NCBI GenBank assembly: GCA_028690445.1
Contig: JAQVBE010000005.1
Coordinates: 90,207-154,206 of the forward strand
DNA: 64,000 bases
Origin: Aliarcobacter sp.
GTDB lineage: Bacteria > Campylobacterota > Campylobacteria > Campylobacterales > Arcobacteraceae
Direction: 5' to 3'
This document shows, piece after piece, positions 45,880-53,941 of the stretch; position 1 is the stretch's first letter; every line of letters begins with the position of its first letter. Under the pieces are notes generated by a model, which made no database searches, was not told where the DNA came from, and saw nothing but the letters and a program-made list of their open reading frames with translations. A program made the translations under genes and the position numbers.

Positions 45880-47562
45880 TCATTCCCCAAAAATGTTAAA
45901 TAATATATTTCTAAGTTCTGTTTTCATCTCTAGTGTTAAATATTTTTTAGTTGAATACAAATAAAATGGAACTGTATTTCTCATTGAGTGTTTTAATCTT
46001 TTTCTCAAAGTTGAAATTTCATCAATATTTACAAGTTCTTCACCATCGTACAAATAAAAATCTTTTGCAATTCCTAATTTAAATGAAACAATTTGATATG
46101 AGAAAAACAAATCTTCAGAAGTTTCCTCATATTTCTTTATAAATTCATCCAATGCAGTTTGAAGTTTTTTTAGATTAATTATAGTTATATATCCAAAACT
46201 TTCTCTAAATTTATATCGCTCAACTGTTGTAAAATCAAGAACTTTGTAGAACTCATTTAGGTTTTTCCATGGACTTCTAAATCTTCTTTTCCCAAATAAA
46301 ACTTCCTCAAAACAATACATATATTTTATATCTTCAGCTGTTTGAATTTCTTTATCTTTGATTTCAAAATATTTGGTTTTAAAAAGTGAAATTAACCAGT
46401 TTTCATCAAGCATTGAAATAGTATCAAGCTCTTTTGTTTTGTCTTGGTTTTTAAAATTCCATAACATAGAGATATTATTTGAAATTTTTTCATTTATATC
46501 ACCATTTTCAAAATATTTATCCGATAAATATTGAACTACATTTTCAAGTAAGGTATCAGTTTTTGCAATTCCATGATTAAAAATTACTTTTTTATATAGA
46601 TTAAATCTCATTTCAAGCATATGTTCAATATCAATTAAACTCATATCATAAAAACTCAAATGAAAAATATTCTTTTTCTCCACTAAAACAGCTTGTTTTG
46701 TGATTCTTATATGATCATTTGGACCTGTTATATAACCACTTGCTAACATATCTCTATTTATATAATCAAGCCTATCAGCATCAACTGTACTACTTACAAA
46801 TTCATGTAAAACTTTAAAATCAAAACCTTCAAAAATTTGTTCTTCCAAAATTAAAATAGCTAATCTTTTGATTAGTTTTAAATACTCTTTTTCGTAAGAT
46901 TTAGTGATTAATTCATCTAATTCATAATCAAAAAGCAGTTTTAAAAGATTTTCTCCAATAGCTTCGTGTAAAACTTCTTTGTTATTGTTTGTAATCTCTT
47001 CATAGTTATTTTTAAATCTAATCTCTTTTTCACAAAGCTCTTCTAAGTTTTTCTCTTTTTGTTTTATTTTGTCATAAACTTTTTTTAGAGCATATTCAAC
47101 TTGGTGTGAAAATGGTAAATGTCCAACATCGTGAAGTAGGGCAACTATTCGTAAAGTTTGTAAAAAAATAGTATAAGTTGCTCTTTGAGCTTTTGATTTT
47201 GTAGGAATTGTAAATTGATAAAGTGCTTTATTATCAAAATACTCCATATCATCAATACTTACTTTTAAATCTTCTTCTTTTATGATAAAAACTATTACTT
47301 TTTTTAAAGATGATAAAAAATCATTTTTTGTTTTTTTATCGGCATTAAGTAGGGCATTTTTAAACATAAAAGAGGCTAAATGCATAGTTCCCAAACTATG
47401 AATGAATCTTTTTGTTGTAATTGATGGATATGAAAAATAAGCCAAAGCATTTTGAGTTATGAATTGAAGTCTATTTACAATCTTTGTTTGAAGAATTTTA
47501 TCTTCAAATTTTGTATATTCTATGTGATTGTATATTGTGTCATTGATTAATCGATTTTGAAT
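45880..47562 (-). CDS. HD-domain phosphohydrolase (SAMHD1/dGTPase-like), apparent ATT start
   Basis: 560 residues from ATT at 47562-47560. The sequence before the first standard start (TTG at 47445) reads RLINDTIYNHIEYTKFEDK then NRLQFITQNALAYFSYP, the conserved N-terminus of this family, so translation must begin upstream. The ATT has AAGGA 6-7 nt upstream and the only other upstream ATG is out of frame. Catalytic motifs are RFIHSLGTMH and ALLHDVGHLPFSHQVEYAL, followed by the DRLDYINRDMLASG region. Family members hydrolyse dNTPs or related nucleotides. Confidence 0.8.
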   Translation of the reverse strand: MQNRLINDTIYNHIEYTKFEDKILQTKIVNRLQFITQNALAYFSYPSITTKRFIHSLGTMHLASFMFKNALLNADKKTKNDFLSSLKKVIVFIIKEEDLKVSIDDMEYFDNKALYQFTIPTKSKAQRATYTIFLQTLRIVALLHDVGHLPFSHQVEYALKKVYDKIKQKEKNLEELCEKEIRFKNNYEEITNNNKEVLHEAIGENLLKLLFDYELDELITKSYEKEYLKLIKRLAILILEEQIFEGFDFKVLHEFVSSTVDADRLDYINRDMLASGYITGPNDHIRITKQAVLVEKKNIFHLSFYDMSLIDIEHMLEMRFNLYKKVIFNHGIAKTDTLLENVVQYLSDKYFENGDINEKISNNISMLWNFKNQDKTKELDTISMLDENWLISLFKTKYFEIKDKEIQTAEDIKYMYCFEEVLFGKRRFRSPWKNLNEFYKVLDFTTVERYKFRESFGYITIINLKKLQTALDEFIKKYEETSEDLFFSYQIVSFKLGIAKDFYLYDGEELVNIDEISTLRKRLKHSMRNTVPFYLYSTKKYLTLEMKTELRNILFNIFGE

Positions 47563-47703
47563 GGGATATTCCTTATTATTTTCTTCTATATTATAATTTT
47601 CTTCAAGTGAGTTATTGCTTAATTTAAAGCTAAATATAAATTAATTTTCATTTAATTACAAATATTATATTATAGTAATAACTATTATCAAAAAGAGGAA
47701 ATT

Positions 47704-47823
47704 ATGGAAGATTATTTTATATATGTAATTGTTTTATTAGCTGCTTTTTATTTAATTAAAAAAACTTTTGGAAAAAATTCTGGATGTGGATGTTCTGGGG
47801 AAAGTAAATGTTCTAAGAAATAG
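47704..47823 (+). CDS. FeoB-associated Cys-rich membrane protein (small)
   Basis: 39 residues, too short for standard gene calls. One membrane helix (YVIVLLAAFYLI) is followed by KKTF and a cysteine cluster GCGCSGESKC. This matches the short proteins encoded beside feoB, thought to aid ferrous iron transport. No feoB is in view, so it is an orphan here. RBS AGAGGAAA is 6 nt upstream, and a terminator hairpin follows. Confidence 0.75.
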   Translation: MEDYFIYVIVLLAAFYLIKKTFGKNSGCGCSGESKCSKK

Positions 47824-47843
47824 AATTATAATTTCTATTTCTT
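47815..47843 (+). terminator. Terminator after the Cys-rich small protein gene
   Basis: AAGAAATAGA pairs with TCTATTTCTT around a nine-base loop overlapping the stop codon, and the region is followed by AT-rich sequence before the convergent PhoH gene. Confidence 0.6.
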
Positions 47844-47851
47844 ATTTAAAT

Positions 47852-49228
47852 TTAATCTTTTCTATTTTCAAAGATTCGCTCCGTAAATTGGGCAAATTTC
47901 CCACGAACTGCTTTTTCAAGCTCTATTGCAAACATTTTAAGTTCAGGATGTAACTCATTTGTTTGTTTTAAAAGAGTTGTTAATCCGTTATTATATTTAT
48001 TTAAATATAGATTATCGATTTGTCGATTTGAACCAATAACTATTGCCATACAACTTTCATCTAGTCTTGAAAGTATTAATTGTGTTGTTTTTTCACTTGA
48101 ATTTTGCCATTCATCCATTATCACAATAGAAGCTGAGAGTGTTCTTCCTCTAGCTTCCCCTGGCCAAAGTGTTTCTATGCAATATTTTGATTTTAACTCA
48201 TCAATTTTTGATTCTATTGATTCTTGATTTTCTCTATTTTCACTTTTTTTTAGATGTTTTTTTGCAATAAATTCTAAGGTGTCTTGCAAAGCCATATTAT
48301 AGATTCTAAACTTCTCATCATTTCCTGATAAATATCCAATATCTGCACCTTTATCTAGTGATTCAATAGAGTTTCTAACATAAACAATTTTGTCATATAA
48401 ACCCAAATCAATTAATCTCATGGCACTCACAACTGACATCAGAGTTTTTCCACTTCCAGCTTTTGCATCAATTACAAGTAAATCATACATATTTGATAAA
48501 ATCGCTTTTGTGAATAGTTTTTGTTTTAAATTTACTGGTTTTACATTTAAAGCTTTAAAATCATTCTCTTTTAAAGTATCTATTCTTTTATCGTGAATAA
48601 TTGCATATTCAATATTTCCATCATTACTTTCAAAACTATAAGCAAAGTTTTCAGGCTCGTAATTTTCATCTACTAAAGTAATATCTTTATTTTCTAAACC
48701 ATTAAATAAAGATGAATCAAACTCAACAGATTTTACAAAATTAAATTTTGGAACAGTTGATTTATCATCGTACAAAGTTTCTGTTTTTAGACCTTTAAAA
48801 AGGGCAAAAGTTCTAGCATAAACATCTAAAGATAAAAAGATAGTTTGGCAACCTTTATAGTATTCTTGGGCAATTGAAGCTACTTCAATAATTCTTTTAT
48901 CATTTGATTCAGAGATATGAATTTGCTCAATTACTGTGTCATATTTATCTTTTGAAATAATATCAAGATTAAGTTTATCATTAAAAAGTTTCACAACTTT
49001 AAAGCCAAGTTTATAATCAACCTCTTTTATTTTCATCTTTGCTAATAGTCTTGCAAACTCTCTTGAATAATACCCAAGTTCATTAACTAACTTCTTTTTA
49101 TCCTCTAATTCAAGAAGTACAGTTTCAGGTATTACAATGTGGTTAGTTTTATTGTCGGAAATTTTGTTGAGATTTTGAAGGTTTTGTAAGATGATGTTTG
49201 TGTCAAGGACATATACTTTTTCTTTCAT
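47852..49228 (-). CDS. PIN-PhoH family protein (ATPase/ribonuclease)
   Basis: 458 residues. The N-terminal PIN nuclease domain starts YVLDTNIILQNLQNL, with acidic site residues and PETVLLELEDKK. The C-terminal PhoH ATPase has VIDAKAGSGKTLMSV (Walker A), then IVIMDEWQNS (Walker B-like). The combination matches the YlaK/PhoH2 type, which unwinds and cleaves RNA. No antitoxin gene is adjacent. It starts at an ATG with weak ribosome site. Confidence 0.85.
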   Translation of the reverse strand: MKEKVYVLDTNIILQNLQNLNKISDNKTNHIVIPETVLLELEDKKKLVNELGYYSREFARLLAKMKIKEVDYKLGFKVVKLFNDKLNLDIISKDKYDTVIEQIHISESNDKRIIEVASIAQEYYKGCQTIFLSLDVYARTFALFKGLKTETLYDDKSTVPKFNFVKSVEFDSSLFNGLENKDITLVDENYEPENFAYSFESNDGNIEYAIIHDKRIDTLKENDFKALNVKPVNLKQKLFTKAILSNMYDLLVIDAKAGSGKTLMSVVSAMRLIDLGLYDKIVYVRNSIESLDKGADIGYLSGNDEKFRIYNMALQDTLEFIAKKHLKKSENRENQESIESKIDELKSKYCIETLWPGEARGRTLSASIVIMDEWQNSSEKTTQLILSRLDESCMAIVIGSNRQIDNLYLNKYNNGLTTLLKQTNELHPELKMFAIELEKAVRGKFAQFTERIFENRKD

Positions 49229-49302
49229 AATAAAATGATTACAAAAAACAGTTACATTTTAGAAACAAAAGTCTATAAAAAGTAGATAGATTTAAATAAA
49301 AA

Positions 49303-49327
49303 AAGCCTAAGAAAAAATCTTAGACTT
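49303..49327 (-). terminator. Terminator of the NADPH-dependent FMN reductase gene
   Basis: On the minus strand AAGTCTAAGA pairs with TCTTAGGCTT and is followed by a long T-run. It overlaps the end of the coding region. Confidence 0.75.
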
Positions 49328-49829
49328 TTGATAATTTAACTAAAGAGTTAATCATGCTAATTGCAGATTCTTCATTTAAAGGTTTTTCATATGTAGTTAG
49401 AATTTCTCTTGCAAGAATATTTGCTCCTAGATGTTGAAACATTATCCTCATAGCTTGTAAACCTTTTGTTCCACCTCCACCACTGTGTGTTGCAAGTCCA
49501 ACTATTTTTTCATTGAAAGCATCTCTCCAATCTTTTGTTGCTCTTGAAGTCCATGCCATTGCATTATTTAATACAGGTGGCATTACACCATTATATTCAG
49601 GAGCTACAATAATAAACGCATTTAATTCTAGAATTTTAGTAGCCAAATCTAAAGCACTTTCAGGTATTCCATTTTCTTGCTCTTCAATCGTACTGTAAAG
49701 AGGCAGTCTTAAATCTACTAAATTTATCAATTCAACTTCATGATTTAAACCATTTGCTAATTCTTTTAGTTTTAATCCTAATTTTAAATTATTATTTGAA
49801 CTAGCAACAAGTATTCCTATTTTAGACAT
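49320..49829 (-). CDS. NADPH-dependent FMN reductase (flavodoxin-like)
   Basis: 169 residues. FMN-binding loop GILVASSNNNLKLGLKLK is at the start, APEYNGVMPPVLNNAMAW is the diagnostic motif, and HSGGGGTKGLQAMR follows. It reduces FMN or quinones with NAD(P)H. The upstream region is AT-rich, with RBS AAGGAATAT near the start. Confidence 0.9.
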   Translation of the reverse strand: MSKIGILVASSNNNLKLGLKLKELANGLNHEVELINLVDLRLPLYSTIEEQENGIPESALDLATKILELNAFIIVAPEYNGVMPPVLNNAMAWTSRATKDWRDAFNEKIVGLATHSGGGGTKGLQAMRIMFQHLGANILAREILTTYEKPLNEESAISMINSLVKLSKV

Positions 49830-50131
49830 GTATATTCCTTATATATATTTGATTTTTTAAAAATTGGATTATATCAAATATAAAATTTTTTTTTAAATAA
49901 ATAAGCTTTTTAATGCAACTTATTTAATAACTTTAATTATTATATTATTTTAAATAATACATATTTGATGTTATCTTTTTTGTTTAAAAATATTATTTTT
50001 TTTTAAAAATTACAAATTTTATCCAATTTATCGATATTTTATAAATTATCTACAGTTTTTTTTATTATTTTTAGTTTTTATTCTAAAAATAATAATAAAT
50101 CTCATATATATCTTAAAAGAGGAAAAGTTAA
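49830..50131. other. AT-rich intergenic region, no gene seen
   Basis: About 300 nt of very A/T-rich sequence between the FMN reductase gene and the chemoreceptor remnant. It holds homopolymer tracts of T and A. I see no open frame, RNA motif or repeat beyond a plausible promoter for the remnant. Confidence 0.5.
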
Positions 50132-50313
50132 ATGTTTGGAAATAACAAGAAAGATAAAGAAATTGAAGAACTAAAAAAAAGAATAAGTTAGTTAGAAAAT
50201 GAAAAATTTTAAGATACAAATATTTTGATTGAAATTGAAAAAATGATTGAACATATTGGAAGAAACAGCTGCTGCAATAGAAGAAATTTATTCAACTATT
50301 GGTAATAATACAC
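50132..50313 (+). pseudogene. Decayed chemoreceptor gene remnant
   Basis: ATG at 50132 with an AGAGG site gives MFGNNKKDKEIEELKKRIS then TAG and, after LENEKF, TAA, both explained by Gln codon changes (CAG or CAA to TAG or TAA). A later segment in another frame reads LEETAAAIEEIYSTIGNN, which is the signalling-domain start of chemoreceptors. The long middle and the C-terminal domain are missing and an IS30 remnant follows. It is a clear pseudogene. Confidence 0.75.
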
Positions 50314-50523
50314 AAAGTGTCAAACTGGGAGAGAGGATTAAATGAACATACAAATGGTTTAATACGTCAGTATTTACCAAAACAAACAGATTTCACTAAA
50401 GTCAAAAGAAGAGAAATTAGAGAAATACAAAACAGGTTAAATAATAGACCTAGAAAATCTCTTGGTTACAAAACTCCATCTGAGGTTTTTTATGCTAAAG
50501 TTGCAAAAGTTTTAACAGCTTAG
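50299..50523 (+). mobile_element. 3' remnant of an IS30-family transposase
   Basis: The open frame here encodes the C-terminal end of an IS30-type DDE transposase: WERGLNEHTNGLIRQYLP, FTKVKRREIREIQNRLNNRP, and RKSLGYKTPSEVF. The catalytic Glu is in the first motif. The N-terminal two-thirds, including the HTH and first Asp residues, is absent. The sequence after the stop (about 50530-50560) resembles the terminal region of IS30 elements. It cannot transpose alone. Confidence 0.8.
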
Positions 50524-50693
50524 TTTGGTGAATTTATGCATTTATCTCTTGAATTGGCGATTTCTAAGTAATAAGTATTTGGTATTATAAAGGCATATTT
50601 TTTTTAAAAGTTTCTCAATTTGATTAAGTTTGCCAGAAGTTTCACTCAGTGTCTGTAAGTATTGTAAAATGGGGGTTTGTGATGTGTTTACAG
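50524..50693. other. Chromosomal flank beside the element, nothing recognised
   Basis: About 170 nt between the IS30 remnant and the tRNA fragment. The first part may be the IS end. The rest has no long open frame and no RNA feature that I recognise. Confidence 0.4.
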
Positions 50694-50725
50694 TGGTGCG
50701 AATGGTGAGAATCGAACTCACAAAA
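50694..50725 (-). other. att site: 3' end of a tRNA (T-arm and acceptor-CCA)
   Basis: On the minus strand the sequence reads GTGAG TTCGATT CTCAC, a perfect 5-bp T-arm with a seven-base loop, then CATTCGC, A and CCA. This is the last 30 or so bases of a tRNA whose 5' acceptor arm would be GCGAATG, fitting a Leu tRNA. The rest of the tRNA is not present toward higher coordinates. An integrase gene begins 155 nt inside, so this is the duplicated 3' fragment at the element's left end. Confidence 0.75.
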
Positions 50726-50880
50726 GTATTATTTCCTATAAACCTTAAAAAATTTGATATACACTAAATAACCATTCTATCGATAGTTATAAGCTATTGA
50801 CAAAATCAAATAAACCTTATAAAATCCTATAAATATATTCTACGGGTATAAATAGGGTATAAAAAAAGGATAACTTTATT

Positions 50881-51963
50881 ATGATTAAAACAAATCTAAC
50901 AGGCGTATATTATAATGAAACTATTACAAATGAAAAATCTGATAAAACATATTATATTACATATAAAGATATAAACAATAAAAAAGTTTGGGTAAAAATT
51001 GGTAAATATTCAGAGGGAGTAAGAGAAGCTTATTGTAATCAAAAAAGAAATGAGATAATCACTAAACAAAGAAATGGTGAAGAACCTCCTTTGATAGCTA
51101 AAAAGAAAAAAAGACAAATATTATATATAGAAACTATTGCTAATGATTATTTTTCTCAAAAAACAGATAGAGCAATAAAATCTTATTATCTTAATCATAT
51201 TCTGCCTTTTTTTAAAGATTATGATTTTGAAACAATCACAAATATAGATATTGTAAAATTTATGACAACTTTAAAAGAAAAAAGTGGAATTAGGACAAAT
51301 GAGCCAATAGCTCCAAAAACAATAAATACAATATTAAATATTTTAAAGTCTATTATCAAGTATGCTTTAAAAAATGATTTAATAAAAAATGACTTTTCAA
51401 AATACATAACATTAAATGACATAGATAATGCAAGAGAAAGATTTTTAACAAAAGAAGAAATAAAACTCTTATATAATCAATCAAAAGATGATGAGATTAT
51501 TTATCTATATTTTAAATTAGCTCTTAATACTGGAGCAAGATTATCAACTTTACGAAATATAAGTAAAAAGGATATTGACTTTACTCATAACCTCATAACA
51601 CTAAAAGATTTTAAGAACAAAAGTACATATAAAACTTTTTTAAATTCACAATTAAAAGAGCTTCTTCAAAATAGAGTAGAAAAGATGAATATAAATGATA
51701 AAGTTTTATCAATTTATCCTGAAAAAAGAATGAAAAAAATTATAGATGATTTATTTAATCAAGGTATGGATGTTAATGATAGAAAGAATAGAGTAGTTTT
51801 TCACAGTTTAAGACATACTTTTGCATCTCATTTAGCAATTAATGGAACTCCAATTTTTACTATTCAAAAGCTTATGAATCATAAAGACATAACTATGACT
51901 ATGAGATATGCGAAACTTGCTCCTGATAGCGGAAGAGAAGCTATTGAAAATCTGAATTTATAA
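50881..51963 (+). CDS. int: Tyrosine-type integrase
   Basis: 360 residues. An N-terminal DUF4102-like start (TYYITYKDINNKKVWVKIGKY), a SAM-like core-binding domain (about 75-165) and the catalytic domain (about 175-360). Catalytic residues: Arg in TGARLSTLRNIS, HxxR in HSLRHTFASH, His in LMNHKDI and nucleophile Tyr in TMRYAKLAP. It is next to the tRNA 3' fragment, which is the normal location for a site-specific recombinase of a mobile element. RBS AAAGGATAA precedes the ATG. Confidence 0.94.
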   Translation: MIKTNLTGVYYNETITNEKSDKTYYITYKDINNKKVWVKIGKYSEGVREAYCNQKRNEIITKQRNGEEPPLIAKKKKRQILYIETIANDYFSQKTDRAIKSYYLNHILPFFKDYDFETITNIDIVKFMTTLKEKSGIRTNEPIAPKTINTILNILKSIIKYALKNDLIKNDFSKYITLNDIDNARERFLTKEEIKLLYNQSKDDEIIYLYFKLALNTGARLSTLRNISKKDIDFTHNLITLKDFKNKSTYKTFLNSQLKELLQNRVEKMNINDKVLSIYPEKRMKKIIDDLFNQGMDVNDRKNRVVFHSLRHTFASHLAINGTPIFTIQKLMNHKDITMTMRYAKLAPDSGREAIENLNL

Positions 51964-52006
51964 AGAAATCTCAAAGCCCATTACAAAACAAAATCAATAA
52001 AAAGTT

Positions 52007-52702
52007 TTAAAGATTAAATATATCTACTGGTGCAGCTCTAAATTGGACTACATGCCATTCTTTTTGAAGTAATTTAACATATTGAAACATTTTTTTACTT
52101 ACTACAGTTTTTAAATTTTCTAATTTTTTAATTTGAAATTCTATAAATTTCATTTTATCCCAAATCATTTTATTATCACAAATGAACTCAACATCAGGAT
52201 ATTTTTCAATTAATTCAAAAATTTCTTTATCTTCATTTGATTCATTTCTAAAAATCAAAATTAATCTTTCTTGATTAGTTATTGTTCTGTAAGCTATTTC
52301 AGTTTCTATATTGAATTGTATCATATCTGTAAATTGCATTTCAAAAGTACTTTTATTTAATAAATTATCATTTAGTTTTTCAACTCTTTCTTTGATTTCT
52401 GATTTAATTTCTAATTCGAATAGAGTCAGAATATTTTTTTCAATTTTAGAGTTTTCATTTTCGATTTGAATTACTAATTGTTTTTGATTTTTGTAAATTC
52501 GAATATATTCACAAGTTTTAAGATATGCCTCATCAAAATTTAATAGTTCTCTAAAATTAGAGTCATACTTAAATGTAATTATAAATTCATTAGAAAATGT
52601 AAATGTATTATTTAGCTGTCCAATATTTACATTATCAAATTTTTGTGCTATATCATTTTCTGAATTTTGAAAATTGTTAGTTTGATTAGTAATTCCACTC
52701 AT
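52007..52702 (-). CDS. Unknown protein sharing a motif with the adjacent repressor
   Basis: 231 residues with no recognised domain and no membrane segment. Residues 9-31 (NNFQNSENDIAQKF and following NVNIGQLNN) match residues 72-94 of the upstream repressor-like gene. The remainder (about 35-231) is mixed helix/strand with many Glu and Lys and a C-terminal helical region ending WHVVQFRAAPVDIF. It starts 8 nt after the repressor gene on the minus strand, and the two are an operon. Its job may be to bind the repressor or signal through it, which is inference. Confidence 0.6.
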   Translation of the reverse strand: MSGITNQTNNFQNSENDIAQKFDNVNIGQLNNTFTFSNEFIITFKYDSNFRELLNFDEAYLKTCEYIRIYKNQKQLVIQIENENSKIEKNILTLFELEIKSEIKERVEKLNDNLLNKSTFEMQFTDMIQFNIETEIAYRTITNQERLILIFRNESNEDKEIFELIEKYPDVEFICDNKMIWDKMKFIEFQIKKLENLKTVVSKKMFQYVKLLQKEWHVVQFRAAPVDIFNL

Positions 52703-52710
52703 AATTTTAC

Positions 52711-53118
52711 CTACATATATTTAGGCAATAAAGCGGATAAATCAGTTTTTAATTCATCAATCTTATTATTTGTTTTTGCAAAACTATAAAGAGTATCTAT
52801 AAGTTTTAAAATATTTTCATCAATATTTGATTTATTTCCTATTTGTTCATTTTTTGCTTCACCAAAAACTTGTGCTATGCCATTTGTAGAATTTTGAAAA
52901 TTATTAATATTTGAATTCAAATCTCCAAAAATCTCATTATAGATACCTAATTCTTTACATTTTTTTTTGATTGCATTTACAGAATTTCTTATTTTCCAGC
53001 TGGAAATATTTGCTTGACTTACATTTATTTTAATTCCTAAGTCAGAATAAGTAGAAACATTATAATAATTTAATAAATTATCAATTAAAAGTTCAGCTTG
53101 ATTTATTGAATATGACAT
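52711..53118 (-). CDS. CI-like phage repressor (HTH) with an Asn/Gln-rich motif
   Basis: 135 residues. Residues about 1-62 form the phage CI-repressor HTH: LLIDNLLNYYNVSTYSDLGIKI and VSQANISSWKIRNSVNAIKKKC. Residues 72-94 hold NNFQNSTNGIAQVFG and EQIGN, repeated in the partner protein. A helical C-terminus (residues 100-135) may dimerise. The peptidase/autocleavage domain of full CI repressors is absent. It is divergent from the leader RNA and probably binds the ACAAATATAACA repeats at 53140-53230. Confidence 0.75.
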   Translation of the reverse strand: MSYSINQAELLIDNLLNYYNVSTYSDLGIKINVSQANISSWKIRNSVNAIKKKCKELGIYNEIFGDLNSNINNFQNSTNGIAQVFGEAKNEQIGNKSNIDENILKLIDTLYSFAKTNNKIDELKTDLSALLPKYM

Positions 53119-53139
53119 AAAAAACCTTTTTAAAATATT

Positions 53140-53230
53140 ACAAATATAACATTAATTAAGCAATATTTAATAATATATGTATAATAATATCGTTTATAAC
53201 AAATATAACAAATTGCTGTAATATATAACA
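53140..53230. promoter_or_regulatory. Repeated ACAAATATAACA boxes, probable repressor operators
   Basis: Identical 12-mers ACAAATATAACA lie at 53140-53151 and 53199-53210, with further partial ATAACA copies near 53196 and 53224. They sit between the repressor start and the leader RNA. The AT-rich stretch would contain divergent promoters. Binding by the CI-like protein is inferred from position. Confidence 0.6.
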
Positions 53231-53283
53231 ATTATTATAGTGTTTTGTATCTTTTAAGTTCTTTAAATTCTTATTGTTCAAAT

Positions 53284-53523
53284 CCACCAAGAAAATTGTA
53301 CTTTGAATAAAGTAAAAGTACAGTCCAAATACGAAAATTAAAGCGTAGGTGGTATCTGTCGCCCTGAGGGGGTATAGAAGAATTCATCTTGGTATTGGTT
53401 ACGGAGCCAATGCGGGGTGTAATGTGCAGATTGAGTTTATCGAGGTCATGTAAAAGGGTACCAGAAACAGTAAACCCCTTAATTTACTTTGAATTAGTCC
53501 TAAAGATTAGGGCTAATCAAAGT
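53284..53523 (+). ncRNA. G-rich structured leader RNA, family unknown
   Basis: About 240 nt of clearly higher G/C than the surroundings and no open frame. Stems: CCACC 53284-53288 with GGTGG 53348-53352 closes a three-way junction holding TGTACTTT/AAAGTACA (53297-53304 with 53315-53322) and TACG/CGTA (53330-53333 with 53344-53347). Then AAGA/TCTT (53378-53390), ATTGG/CCAAT (53394-53411), and a long 3' hairpin at 53486-53523 with ACTTTG/CAAAGT ends. It precedes the ribbon-helix-helix gene by about 24 nt. It could be a leader, an antisense RNA or a stable ncRNA. Confidence 0.6.
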
Positions 53524-53546
53524 TAAATCTAAAAAAGGAAAATAAT

Positions 53547-53903
53547 ATGAGTGATAAAGATATATTACAGAAAGTGCTTGAAAATACTGAGGTTATTAAG
53601 AAAAATACTTCAAAACTTGAAGAAAAAAATAAAAAATTGCAAGAACAATTAAATGAAGTTGAAGAAAAGAATGAAGAAAGAAAAGAACAACTACGAGAAG
53701 CTCAAAAGAGTTTTAAAAAAATAGGCTGTAATGTAAAAGAAGAAGTTGCAGACAAGTTTGAAGAACTTGCTCACAAGCTTAATTATCCAAATACAAGTGC
53801 TATGTGCAGAGCTTATCTATTGCTTCTTCTTGAAAATGAAGAATATCAAAAAACATTTGTTGAATTTGCAACTGTTTTAAAATCAGAAAGTGGTGAGGCT
53901 TAA
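53547..53903 (+). CDS. Coiled-coil plus ribbon-helix-helix-like protein
   Basis: 118 residues. Residues about 10-60 are a strong coiled coil (KLEEKNKKLQEQLNEVEEKN). The C-terminal part IGCNVKEEVADKFEELAHKLNY and TSAMCRAYLLLLLEN resembles the CopG/RHH fold seen in MobC-like and plasmid regulators. It probably binds DNA. It follows the structured leader RNA, with AAAGGAAAA as the ribosome site. Confidence 0.65.
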   Translation: MSDKDILQKVLENTEVIKKNTSKLEEKNKKLQEQLNEVEEKNEERKEQLREAQKSFKKIGCNVKEEVADKFEELAHKLNYPNTSAMCRAYLLLLLENEEYQKTFVEFATVLKSESGEA

Positions 53904-53941
53904 TTTTTAAGCCTCAATAAATTTAAAAAAAGGAAATACAA

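Noticed and set aside
53284..53523. Group I or II intron in the leader region
   Set aside because: No domain V-like hairpin, no maturase gene and no interrupted reading frame were seen.
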